DNA from: Paenibacillus_E sp052115445
Lineage (GTDB): Bacteria > Bacillota > Bacilli > Paenibacillales > NBRC-103111
Assembly: GCF_052115445.1 (NCBI RefSeq)
Contig: NZ_JBFRGR010000009.1
Coordinates: forward strand, 124,001 to 188,000
Direction of reading: 5' to 3'
DNA: 64,000 nucleotides
Of the stretch, positions 37,015 to 45,931 are shown in pieces (positions within the stretch are counted from its first letter, which is position 1; each line of letters begins with the position of its first letter). The translations under genes were made by a program, and so were the position numbers. The notes below the pieces were generated by a model. It ran no database searches, had not been told where the DNA came from, and worked only from the letters and a program-made list of their open reading frames with translations.

Positions 37015-38670
37015 ATGTCTATGACGCATAAACCGAAATTAGGCATACAGGGCCCAGTTGTTGCATGGCAGGATTCATGGGCAGGAGATGCTTCTGAGCT
37101 TATTATGAGGACTGGAACNGGGAGTCTCAGTCCGTCTCAAGATCCAAAGCCAGAGCCTGATCAATTTCTTCGAGCTCTAAAAGAGTTAGACGCGGACTTT
37201 TATGTTCATCATGTGATTCCAGAAATGAAAGGGTATTCAGAACTCTTGACGGATATCGCGGAAGCGGGATTAGACATCTGCCTCGGCAATGAATACGGAA
37301 ATATAAACGGGCCATGGACGGAAGGAACGAACCGGTACGACCTGCCCGATAAGGCGATTGTGCAGGCCGCAAATTCGGGACGGTGTATCGGACTTCTGTA
37401 TGATGAACCTGAACATTTGCAAATAAACGCCGGACAATATCGGCATGATGGCTGGTTCCCGCATTGGGGCAGCACCGATGCAAGGGACTTGGCAGAGTCG
37501 CGCGCCAAGGTTGAGCGGTCGATTCGGTCACATGTCCAGCATGTACAAAACGTTTTAGAACAAAATGGAGCATCCCGCACATCCATGCCATTGATTGCGG
37601 AGCATGTATTTCCAACTATGTTTCATACGGTTGCCAGAGCGGGGATGGACATTTGCCCTAAGATCATGAAGGAATCGTTTCAATCCTTGCAGTTATCCAC
37701 CGCTTTGGGAGCGGCCAAACAATATGGCAGAGCGCTATGGATATGCGCCGACTTGTGGGGGCCGGATACAGGAGAGTGGTTCACCCGCTTTCAAGGATTC
37801 CCTGGGCATTCTCCGCAGGAATTCGCATCAGCATTAAGGCTGGGCTACTTAATGGGACCATCCCATCTGTTCGTAGAAAATATCGATGTTTTAATGAAAC
37901 ATCGTCATACAGGATTTGAAACAACTGAATTCGGAGATGTATGGAAAGAGTTCGTTCATAAATTCATACCTGAACATACCTTGTCTTGGCACCATTCACA
38001 AGCAAATCCGGATATCGTCATCATTCATTCAGATGACAGCAATTACGGCCAAAATGAAAGATTGTTCGGCAATCGGACACTCACTGATTTGGGTGGTTCC
38101 CAAAGTGTGTTTCACATCTGGCATTTGCTCAGCAGAGGTGCAATACCTGCTCACGGCAGCTGCATGCATATCCCAGGCTACGACTTTCCGAGACATGAAT
38201 TGAAAAGTAATGTAGCCTACGAACAATTTCCATTAGAACATGGGTATGTTTCCAGCGATGGAAGAAGAGTTCATCCGTTATTTTATCCTGTTCAAAATGT
38301 GATTGTGTTTGACGAACAAGTGAGCGCAGAGCAGCTCGGAAGTCCAAAATTGATAATGGTGGGAGGCTCATCTCTCTCCAATGCAGCATTGCAGGCGGTA
38401 GTCAAAAGAGCTGAAAATGGAGGCGTCGTTGTGATCGCCGATTGGCTGCTGCCCTCCGATTGTCCGGTAGAACTAAGATCGAGCGGGAAAATGGGCTTCG
38501 GAACATGGAACGTTACGGACAATTTCTTAGATGAACGCATCCAAGAGATCGTTGAACCGTTCTTGAGCGAAGAACGCTGCTGGATACAGCGCTTTAGCAC
38601 GACAGAAGTAAGGATGTACCCTAAGGACACGGAAGGGTACACACTCGATTTTGAAATCGCAGCTGGTTGA
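37015..38670 (+). CDS. Unassigned TIM-barrel-like protein with C-terminal GATase-like domain
   Basis: I do not recognise the family of this 551-residue protein. The N-terminal about 350 residues look like a glycosidase-type TIM barrel: DADFYVHHVIPEM, GLDICLGNEYGNING, CIGLLYDEPEHLQ, MPLIAEHVFPTMF and GPSHLFVENIDVLM. The C-terminal about 150 residues alternate strand and helix (QNVIVFDEQVS, LIMVGGSSLSN, GGVVVIADW), like the flavodoxin/GATase-like domain of GH42-type enzymes. Glu in LYDEPEH, Glu in IAEHVFP and Glu in FVENIDV are candidate catalytic acids. No signal peptide. Base 37119 is ambiguous. Its place between a sugar isomerase and a GH2 enzyme suggests a glycosidase or lyase role, which is inference only. 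Confidence 0.55.
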   Translation: MSMTHKPKLGIQGPVVAWQDSWAGDASELIMRTGXGSLSPSQDPKPEPDQFLRALKELDADFYVHHVIPEMKGYSELLTDIAEAGLDICLGNEYGNINGPWTEGTNRYDLPDKAIVQAANSGRCIGLLYDEPEHLQINAGQYRHDGWFPHWGSTDARDLAESRAKVERSIRSHVQHVQNVLEQNGASRTSMPLIAEHVFPTMFHTVARAGMDICPKIMKESFQSLQLSTALGAAKQYGRALWICADLWGPDTGEWFTRFQGFPGHSPQEFASALRLGYLMGPSHLFVENIDVLMKHRHTGFETTEFGDVWKEFVHKFIPEHTLSWHHSQANPDIVIIHSDDSNYGQNERLFGNRTLTDLGGSQSVFHIWHLLSRGAIPAHGSCMHIPGYDFPRHELKSNVAYEQFPLEHGYVSSDGRRVHPLFYPVQNVIVFDEQVSAEQLGSPKLIMVGGSSLSNAALQAVVKRAENGGVVVIADWLLPSDCPVELRSSGKMGFGTWNVTDNFLDERIQEIVEPFLSEERCWIQRFSTTEVRMYPKDTEGYTLDFEIAAG

Positions 38671-38713
38671 GTTGAATCTATGCGGTATGGGTTCCGCAGA
38701 AGGGGAGATAAGT

Positions 38714-41700
38714 TTGGAGCCAATCAAACATCAGGATCCGTTTGCGGAGATTGCGTTCCGCGAACATCCCGGAAATAAAGACGGATTGCGGGAGATTCCT
38801 CCCGTGGCTTATGAGAAAAAATATTTCACGCCGGGTACGGAAAGAGCAAAGAACGTTTCTGTTCTCTCCTATGAGGAACAAATCGCGGATTTCAATGAGG
38901 GTTTGAAGCTGTTGCGTGAAACGTACAGCCCTTTTATGAGAAATTTGGCTCCATCCTCCGCAATGAAACGCAAACGGCAAATATGTAAGGAATTTCAATT
39001 TCGGTATCAAGCAACGGAGGATGCTGATTTTACGAATGTGCTGGAAGGAACTGGGGAATGGGAGAATGTGATGGTTCCTGATTTCCGCGGGCCGACGGGT
39101 GAAAACGGCAAATGGACGGGGTTTTACCGCAGAGAGTTTTCCTATTCAGCCGTGCCTGTTGGAAAGAGAGTCTACCTTGTATTTAAAGGGGTTGACTACA
39201 AAGCGACCGTATATCTCAATCGTAAGTGCATAGGCAGCCATGAGGGACTCTTTGCACCTTTTGAATTCGACGTGACGGACTTGCTGCAGGACCTTAACAC
39301 ATTGGTCGTTGAAGTAGTAAACGACTTTCCAATGATGGGGGTAGGCGGCACGAAGCTGGACGGAGATAAAATGTACGCAGCAACTGGGCCAGGATGGGAT
39401 AATTCATCCAGCGGATGGAGTCATTGTCCGTCAGGTGCCGGTATTTATAACTCGGTGTATTTGGAAGAGCGGTCAACGCTGTTTATTCAGGACATTTTTG
39501 TTCGGCCTAACATCGATGACAGCTTCGTGGAAGTATGGATTGATGTCGTTAATACGACGAATATGCTTAAGGAAAATTTCGAATTGATTCTTGAAATCTT
39601 ACCTAAAAATTTTACCAGTGAAGGATTAGGGCCGATCTCTTTTCAAGCTGCTTACGCTGGTCCAGGTCTTAATTATTATCGCTACAAGGTGGATTTTCCG
39701 TCATTCTGGATGTGGGAGCCGGAAACACCATTTTTATATATAGCTCGTGCACAGATAATGAGCCAATCAGAATGCTTGGATACCCAAGAACGAACCTTCG
39801 GGATGCGCAAATTTCATATGGATGAAACGGACACACCGAAAGGAACGTTGTATCTCAATAATCAGCCGATTATGTTAAGAGGCGCCAATGAGATGGGGCA
39901 CTTGCAGCAATGTGTCATGAACAACGATTTCGAACAGCTTATTGATGATATTTTGATCGCCAAATATGCTAATTTGAACTTTTACCGTATAACACAACGC
40001 CCTGTTCAGGAAGAAATATATGACTATTTCGATATGCTCGGCATGATGCATCAATGTGATCTTCCAACATTTGGATTTATCCGCCGCAACCAATTTGTAG
40101 AAGGCGTCCGACAAGCAGCGGAAATGGAGAGACTGATCCGCAGTCATCCATCGTCGATCATGGTTTCATTGATTAATGAACCTTCCCGAACGGAGAAGAG
40201 GCGTAAAGGCCACCGTCATCTGCATCGGAACGAGCTGGAAGCATTTTTCGTTGCCGCTAGACAGGCAATTTTCATTGAAAATCCGGATCGTGTAGTCAAA
40301 AACGCGGACGGGGATTACAACCCTCCCACCCATGAAGGACTGCCCGATTTTCATTGTTATAACATGTGGTATACGAACAATACGATATCCGTAGGTAAAA
40401 TGTATAAGGGTTTCCTTCCTTCGATTCGGACGGGATGGAAAGCAGGCTGTGGAGAATATGGCACGGAAGGACTGGATCATGTCCAATTGATGATGAGCCG
40501 TTACCCGAGCGAATGGCTTCCCTCCTCAGAGACGGAGAAATGGCTGCCAAACAAAATCACTGGAGCTCAAACCTACGGTTTGCACGGCGATTGGTTCGCA
40601 GAACAGTCTACGATTCATGAATGGGTCGAGGCTAGCCAAAAGCACCAATGTCTGGCGACGAAGCTGATGACAGACGCATGGCGAAGAAGGGCCGATTTGG
40701 TGGTTTCAACCGCCATTCATCTGCTCATTGACGCATGGCCTGCAGGCTGGATGAAAGCCCTGGTTGGTGTGGATCGTATTCCGAAACCAGCCTACTTCAC
40801 CTATAAGGAATGTTTGGAACCGGTAAGGATCCATTTAAGGTGCGACCGTTGGAAGGTGTATGAAGGGGAAACGCTGGAAATCGAAGTCTGGATATTGAAT
40901 GATACAGCCAAAGATTATGACCGGTGCCGTTTCATTGCTACACTTCGGGACGATAATCGGGATTACGGCAATTACGAAATGACAGGCTCTGTACCTATGG
41001 CGAGTTCCAAATATGCAGGAACAATAAGTTTTTCAGTTCCATCTGTACTAGATCGACAGAATTTGTACTTGGACGTCGTATTGCTGGATGAAAACGGGGA
41101 GTTGATCAATCAGGAAAGATTCTCTTTTGAGGCGTTTGCCAAAACGAAAAATCCGAATTCCCAGAAGATCGCTTATCTAGATGCCGAAGCCGAACTGATT
41201 TGCTCCCTGCTAAACATTGAAGGCAAATCGTATGACGGAGATACACAGAAAGAAGGCTCGCTTCTTCTTTCTTCTAAGGCAGCGTTCCACCGTCATCAGA
41301 CATCCATTCTCGAGAAGGTCCGTCAAGGAGCCACGGCCGTTTTGCTTCTGCGCGGTCCGGACAGTGACCCTTGGGAGATCGAAAATACGCTTGTTCGAAC
41401 AAATAAATTACGCGGATTGTACACGTTAGCCTCCCAAACCGAGAATCCGCATTTGCAGTGGATGAAAGTGGATGATCTCTCCTATTTTTATAACTTGACG
41501 AATGACAGGATAGATGGACTAACCAATTGTTATTTGCAAGGAGAAGGATTTGATCCAATTGCTTTCGCCTATGAGTCTCATGGAGAACCGAACGGCAAAA
41601 AAAAGCTGCCAGTTATTGGAGTGAAGCCAGTTGGTAAAGGGAAGTTCTACTTCGTTTGTTTGCCGCTTACGGGTAGAGTAGGTTTCAACCCAACATTGGA

Positions 41701-41791
41701 TCGATTCTTGATCTCCATATTGAACGAGAGAGGAGGGGACGACACATGTATACCATTGTTAGCCGAGATAAGCAAAAACGGGCAGCTATAA
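38714..41791 (+). CDS. GH2-family glycosidase
   Basis: The product is about 1025 residues. The N-terminal sugar-binding domain has GKWTGFYRREFSY and VDYKATVYLNRKCIGSHEG, followed by an immunoglobulin-like domain and a TIM barrel. The acid/base Glu is in SIMVSLINEPSR and the nucleophile Glu in GCGEYGTEGL. About 350 further C-terminal residues include beta-sandwich segments and a GATase-like stretch. GH2 covers beta-galactosidases, beta-glucuronidases, beta-mannosidases and alpha-L-arabinopyranosidases, so the substrate is open. The frame starts upstream at a TTG (38651), but AGGGGAGA at 38701-38708 directs initiation to the TTG at 38714 (MEPIKHQDPF). No signal peptide. The next gene overlaps its end by 46 bases. 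Confidence 0.88.
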   Translation: MEPIKHQDPFAEIAFREHPGNKDGLREIPPVAYEKKYFTPGTERAKNVSVLSYEEQIADFNEGLKLLRETYSPFMRNLAPSSAMKRKRQICKEFQFRYQATEDADFTNVLEGTGEWENVMVPDFRGPTGENGKWTGFYRREFSYSAVPVGKRVYLVFKGVDYKATVYLNRKCIGSHEGLFAPFEFDVTDLLQDLNTLVVEVVNDFPMMGVGGTKLDGDKMYAATGPGWDNSSSGWSHCPSGAGIYNSVYLEERSTLFIQDIFVRPNIDDSFVEVWIDVVNTTNMLKENFELILEILPKNFTSEGLGPISFQAAYAGPGLNYYRYKVDFPSFWMWEPETPFLYIARAQIMSQSECLDTQERTFGMRKFHMDETDTPKGTLYLNNQPIMLRGANEMGHLQQCVMNNDFEQLIDDILIAKYANLNFYRITQRPVQEEIYDYFDMLGMMHQCDLPTFGFIRRNQFVEGVRQAAEMERLIRSHPSSIMVSLINEPSRTEKRRKGHRHLHRNELEAFFVAARQAIFIENPDRVVKNADGDYNPPTHEGLPDFHCYNMWYTNNTISVGKMYKGFLPSIRTGWKAGCGEYGTEGLDHVQLMMSRYPSEWLPSSETEKWLPNKITGAQTYGLHGDWFAEQSTIHEWVEASQKHQCLATKLMTDAWRRRADLVVSTAIHLLIDAWPAGWMKALVGVDRIPKPAYFTYKECLEPVRIHLRCDRWKVYEGETLEIEVWILNDTAKDYDRCRFIATLRDDNRDYGNYEMTGSVPMASSKYAGTISFSVPSVLDRQNLYLDVVLLDENGELINQERFSFEAFAKTKNPNSQKIAYLDAEAELICSLLNIEGKSYDGDTQKEGSLLLSSKAAFHRHQTSILEKVRQGATAVLLLRGPDSDPWEIENTLVRTNKLRGLYTLASQTENPHLQWMKVDDLSYFYNLTNDRIDGLTNCYLQGEGFDPIAFAYESHGEPNGKKKLPVIGVKPVGKGKFYFVCLPLTGRVGFNPTLDRFLISILNERGGDDTCIPLLAEISKNGQL

Positions 41792-43839
41792 CGCGTACGC
41801 CTAAAGGCATTCAGCTTATTTTGCAAAACAAGGGAGAACAGTCCCCTCATTTCTCAGGATATTTGAATGAGATGCTGAGCTTTTCCACTGGAAGACCGTG
41901 GCGTTCAGATTTTGTAGGGTTAGAGGGTGTACAAATCACTGCAGGACCCAACTTGATTCGGTTCCGCGGATCATTGAAAGCGTTAACGTTTACGATGGAG
42001 TTAACCTTCGATGAGCATCATGTACTAAAAATGAATGCGACTTGGAAAAATTTGACGCATGGGATCCTGCGTGATGTAGCGATAGGACTTCATTTCGCAC
42101 TGCCAAAGATGAGCAATGAAATGGTGACCATTCCTCATCTCATTTACAACAATAATCCTTCCTCAGATCCGAGCCGTGTTGTTCCGCGACTTGGATTAGG
42201 TAAGGATAAAGGTTTGATATGCGAGGAACATCGATTACCGATCCCTTGCGTGAATGTGGCATGGAACGATGCTGCAGAAGCTCGCTTTTTTTCTTTGTTT
42301 TCGTTACCTGCGTACAAGGAAACAGCGGATGGCGTTGTGCACTACGGCTCACTTGGAGCGGTTCAAGAGGAACAGAGAATGATTCTAGCTGCTATGAGCG
42401 GTGTTCTGATGTTTAATGGTGAGAAAGACATGTATTATGTCGGTAAAAACAAAACAGCCCCTTACCTCGGCGGTTATTTGGACTTCATTTCCGGGTTTTC
42501 TTTAACGAAAGAATACGCTCTGGATTGGGGATCTGTCGCTCATCCTGGTCAAGGTTTTCGCGAAATTGTTCGGAAAGGCATAGAGCTGTATGCGCCGAAA
42601 GGGGCAAATCCGCACTCGCTCGAAGAGATGATCCAGTTGAAGAAGAACGCAATGGATGATAGATGGCGGACAAATGAATTTGGTGCCGCGGGATACGTGA
42701 AATTTACGGATTCGAATGATTTCGGTAACGCTTCCAATCGTCCGCTTCACTATATGTACGGGTGGACTGGACAATGTTTGAAGTTGGCATGGTGCGACGC
42801 CAAGCTAGGGTTTATGCACAAAGAGGAAGAACGAATCGCCCGTTGTGAACAGGCCATCGATTTTTATTTGCGTGAAAGTCGGACTGAGGTTTCGGGAATA
42901 AGGCACAGTTCTTACCGTCTAGCGGATGGGCAATGGGATGACTTCAAGTGGAATAAACAGGCTGTTGTCTCCAGCCGAGCTCTCGGGGAAAGCATAGCTG
43001 ATTTGGCGGAAGTCATCCTTCTGTTCCGGGAAATGGGCAGGGAAGTGCCAAATTCCTGGGTGAAGGCTGTTGAAGAATCGAGTGACTTCTTCCTTACCGC
43101 GGCCATGCCGTCAGGTATTTATCCAGCAGCCTGGCTGTCCGATGGCCGTTCGGCCGAAGATAGGATTACAGCCGCTGGGTTGCCTTGTCTGATCGCTGTT
43201 GTAAAGACTTACCGTGTCACAGGTAAAATCAAGTATTTGAAGGCTGCTGAGCAAATGATGCAGTGTTATTACGAGCAGCACGCCATGACATTTGAACGAC
43301 CGTTTGCTCGTTCTACGCTCGATGCGAGCTGCGAGGATAAGGAAGCTGGCATGTACTTCTTTCTGGCTGCTTATGAATTATTTGTGCTTACCAATCATGA
43401 GCGTTATTGTGAATGGGCCGAAATATCGGCGGATTGGCTCCTTACTTTTGTATATATGTGGAACCCGGTGTTTGATCGGGGATCTCAGTTCAGGAACATG
43501 GGATTTACCGCCACAGGCTGGCCGGGAGTCAGTGTGCAAAATCATCATCTTGATGTTTTTTTTCCGACCTTCGAATTTTGGCGTTTCGGCCAGTTAACCG
43601 GAAAAACCCAATATGAGCAATTAGGACGAATGGTATTCAATGCAATGGGACAGGGAATATGCACAAAGTCCGGAGAATGGAATTTTACTATTGTTGGCGA
43701 GCAGGGAGAAGGGTTTTTTCAAACCTACTGGCATCACCGGGGTCATAGCAATAAATGGAACCCATCCTGGGTGACTGCTCTTGTCCTGCATAATGGCTTG
43801 CGATTCCAAGATGCTGTGAAACTGGAGGTTAACCTATGA
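41746..43839 (+). CDS. Unassigned glycosidase-like protein, beta-sandwich plus (alpha/alpha)6 barrel
   Basis: I do not recognise the family of this 697-residue protein. Residues about 1-280 are beta-rich (VQITAGPNLIRFRGS, LRDVAIGLHFALP). About 290-680 look like an (alpha/alpha)6 toroid: RPLHYMYGWTGQCLKLAWCD, GIYPAAWLSDGRSAEDRITAAG, STLDASCEDKEAGMYFFLAAY and WNPVFDRGSQFRNMGFT. Conserved-looking acids are Glu/Asp in CEDKEAG and Asp in SDGRSAED. This architecture is shared by several recently founded GH families acting on pectic side chains. AGAGGAGGGG precedes the ATG, which lies inside the GH2 gene. The end overlaps the GH42 gene (ATGA), so all three are translationally linked. No signal peptide. 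Confidence 0.55.
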   Translation: MYTIVSRDKQKRAAITRTPKGIQLILQNKGEQSPHFSGYLNEMLSFSTGRPWRSDFVGLEGVQITAGPNLIRFRGSLKALTFTMELTFDEHHVLKMNATWKNLTHGILRDVAIGLHFALPKMSNEMVTIPHLIYNNNPSSDPSRVVPRLGLGKDKGLICEEHRLPIPCVNVAWNDAAEARFFSLFSLPAYKETADGVVHYGSLGAVQEEQRMILAAMSGVLMFNGEKDMYYVGKNKTAPYLGGYLDFISGFSLTKEYALDWGSVAHPGQGFREIVRKGIELYAPKGANPHSLEEMIQLKKNAMDDRWRTNEFGAAGYVKFTDSNDFGNASNRPLHYMYGWTGQCLKLAWCDAKLGFMHKEEERIARCEQAIDFYLRESRTEVSGIRHSSYRLADGQWDDFKWNKQAVVSSRALGESIADLAEVILLFREMGREVPNSWVKAVEESSDFFLTAAMPSGIYPAAWLSDGRSAEDRITAAGLPCLIAVVKTYRVTGKIKYLKAAEQMMQCYYEQHAMTFERPFARSTLDASCEDKEAGMYFFLAAYELFVLTNHERYCEWAEISADWLLTFVYMWNPVFDRGSQFRNMGFTATGWPGVSVQNHHLDVFFPTFEFWRFGQLTGKTQYEQLGRMVFNAMGQGICTKSGEWNFTIVGEQGEGFFQTYWHHRGHSNKWNPSWVTALVLHNGLRFQDAVKLEVNL

Positions 43840-45875
43840 TCAGCCGCAAGTTCCGGAAAATAGTATTCGGCGGTGATTATAACCCCGAACAGTTTCCGAA
43901 GAAAATATGGGAGGAAGATATGCGGCTGTTTCAATTAGCCAGTATCGACATCGCAACACTCAATGTTTTTTCTTGGTCCTTGAATCAGCCGGATGAGGAG
44001 ACTTACCGATTCGATTGGCTGGATGAAGTGATGGATATGCTGCATGCCAATGGCGTTCAAGTGTGCATGGGAACAAGTACGGCTGCACATCCGGCTTGGA
44101 TGGCGCGGAAATATCCGGATGTTCTAACCGTGACCTCTGATGGGAAAAAAAGAACATANGGCAGACGACATAATTCTTGTCCGCACAGCCCGACCTTCCG
44201 TCATTTTGCCGGAATCATGGCACGGAAGCTGGCCGAACGATACAAAAATCATCCGGCTTTGCTGCTGTGGCACGTAAACAATGAAATTGGCAATCGCTGC
44301 TACTGCAAGAATTGCGAGAAAGCGTTTCGAGATTGGTTGAAAATACGTTACAGCACTTTGGAGCAGTTAAATCAAGCATGGTATACCCGCTTCTGGGGAC
44401 ATACATTTTACGATTGGGATGAAATTGTACTCCCTAGCGCGTTAAGCGAGGGTCTGTCAGGCGGAAATTCCGATCAAACGGCTTTTCAAGGCATTACGCT
44501 CGATTATTACCGATTTAACTCCGATAGCTGGCTAGACTGTTATCTGATCGAATACAATGCCATCAAAGCTGAAATACCCGATGCGATTGTGACGACTAAT
44601 TTCCAAGGAAACGGGACTTACAAGCCGCTTGATTATTTCAAATGGGCACCCCATTTAGACATTGCGGCGCTGGACATCTACACCGAGAATCATACACCGG
44701 AAAGCTATATGGCACTCCGATACGATCTCATGCGCGGACTGAAAGACGGCGCTCCATTTATGTTAATGGAGCAAAGTCCTAGTGTGATTAACTGGAAAAC
44801 CGTGAATCCCGTCAAGCGCCCAGATGTCATGCGGCTCAGGAGCTATCAGGCAATTGCCCGTGGTGCGGAGTCCATTATGTTCTTTCAATTGCGGCGCTCC
44901 CTTGGCGCGTATGAGAAATTCCATGGAGCTGTCATTGATCACGCAGGCCACGAGAACACGCGAGTTTTCAAGGAATGTGCGGAGCTCGGAAAGGAATTAC
45001 AGCAATTAGGCGATCGTCTATTNGATTCGCGAGTGAAGAGCAGAATCGGCATCTTGTTTGACTGGGAGAATTGGTGGTCTGTAGAACTTGGTGGCGGACC
45101 ATCTGCTCATATCAAGTACTTAGATCAAATTCAAAAATATTATGATGCGTTTTACGAGAATCATATTCAAGTAGATTTCATCCATGTAGATACGGAATTA
45201 AGTCAATACGATTTGGTACTGGCCCCATTGCTCTATATGGTAAAACCCGGGTACGCGCAAAAGCTGGAGCATTTTGTAGCGAATGGCGGGACGTTTGTGA
45301 CCTCGTTTTACAGCGGGATCGTGAATGAAAACGATTTGGTTACACCTGGTGGTTATCCAGGTGAGCTGCGTAAGCTGCTGGGCATCTGGGTAGAAGAAAT
45401 CGATCCTCTTTTTCCAGACCAAAGAAATGGTATGGTCATGAAGCAGGGGTTTGGAAAGCTTCAAGCATCGTATGAATGCGGTTTAGTTTGTGAAATTGTT
45501 CATCTGGAAGGAGCGGAAACGCTCGCAGAATTCGACCGTGATTTCTACCGCGGATCACCGTGCGTGACCTATCATCACTTCGGGAAGGGCGAGGCATGGT
45601 ATGCAGCTACAGACCCAAGTCGAGAATTTATGCAGCTATGGATCAAGGCTTTATGCGAACGGAAAGGGATTTCACAATTGTACGACGCACCGCCGGGAGT
45701 TGAGGTCACGCAGCGCGAGAAAGACGGAGATCGCTTTACTTTTGTTATGAACCACACCGAACAAATTCAAAAAATGAATGTAGGCAGCAGCGTTCAGAAG
45801 GAGCTGCTGAGCAATCTAAGCATCAGCGGTGATATTGAGCTAGAGCCCAAGAGTATCCTGATCCTGCAGGCGTAA
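43836..45875 (+). CDS. GH42 beta-galactosidase-type enzyme
   Basis: The 679-residue product is a full-length GH42: FGGDYNPEQFPKKIWEEDM at the start, and the acid/base Glu at about residue 150 in LLLWHVNNEIGNRC. A CYCKNC cysteine cluster follows, which is likely zinc-binding in this family. The nucleophile Glu is at about 312 in FMLMEQSPS. A C-terminal trimerisation/GATase-like domain and a small beta domain complete it. GH42 enzymes act on beta-galactosides, and some on alpha-L-arabinopyranosides. Bases 44159 and 45023 are ambiguous; the first alters one residue in the TxGRRHNSCP active-site loop. No signal peptide. Confidence 0.94.
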   Translation: MISRKFRKIVFGGDYNPEQFPKKIWEEDMRLFQLASIDIATLNVFSWSLNQPDEETYRFDWLDEVMDMLHANGVQVCMGTSTAAHPAWMARKYPDVLTVTSDGKKRTXGRRHNSCPHSPTFRHFAGIMARKLAERYKNHPALLLWHVNNEIGNRCYCKNCEKAFRDWLKIRYSTLEQLNQAWYTRFWGHTFYDWDEIVLPSALSEGLSGGNSDQTAFQGITLDYYRFNSDSWLDCYLIEYNAIKAEIPDAIVTTNFQGNGTYKPLDYFKWAPHLDIAALDIYTENHTPESYMALRYDLMRGLKDGAPFMLMEQSPSVINWKTVNPVKRPDVMRLRSYQAIARGAESIMFFQLRRSLGAYEKFHGAVIDHAGHENTRVFKECAELGKELQQLGDRLXDSRVKSRIGILFDWENWWSVELGGGPSAHIKYLDQIQKYYDAFYENHIQVDFIHVDTELSQYDLVLAPLLYMVKPGYAQKLEHFVANGGTFVTSFYSGIVNENDLVTPGGYPGELRKLLGIWVEEIDPLFPDQRNGMVMKQGFGKLQASYECGLVCEIVHLEGAETLAEFDRDFYRGSPCVTYHHFGKGEAWYAATDPSREFMQLWIKALCERKGISQLYDAPPGVEVTQREKDGDRFTFVMNHTEQIQKMNVGSSVQKELLSNLSISGDIELEPKSILILQA

Positions 45876-45931
45876 AATGGCTAGAAGATGACCATGGTCA
45901 GAGGTGGCTTCAGAAAAGGAGGCGGATGCCG

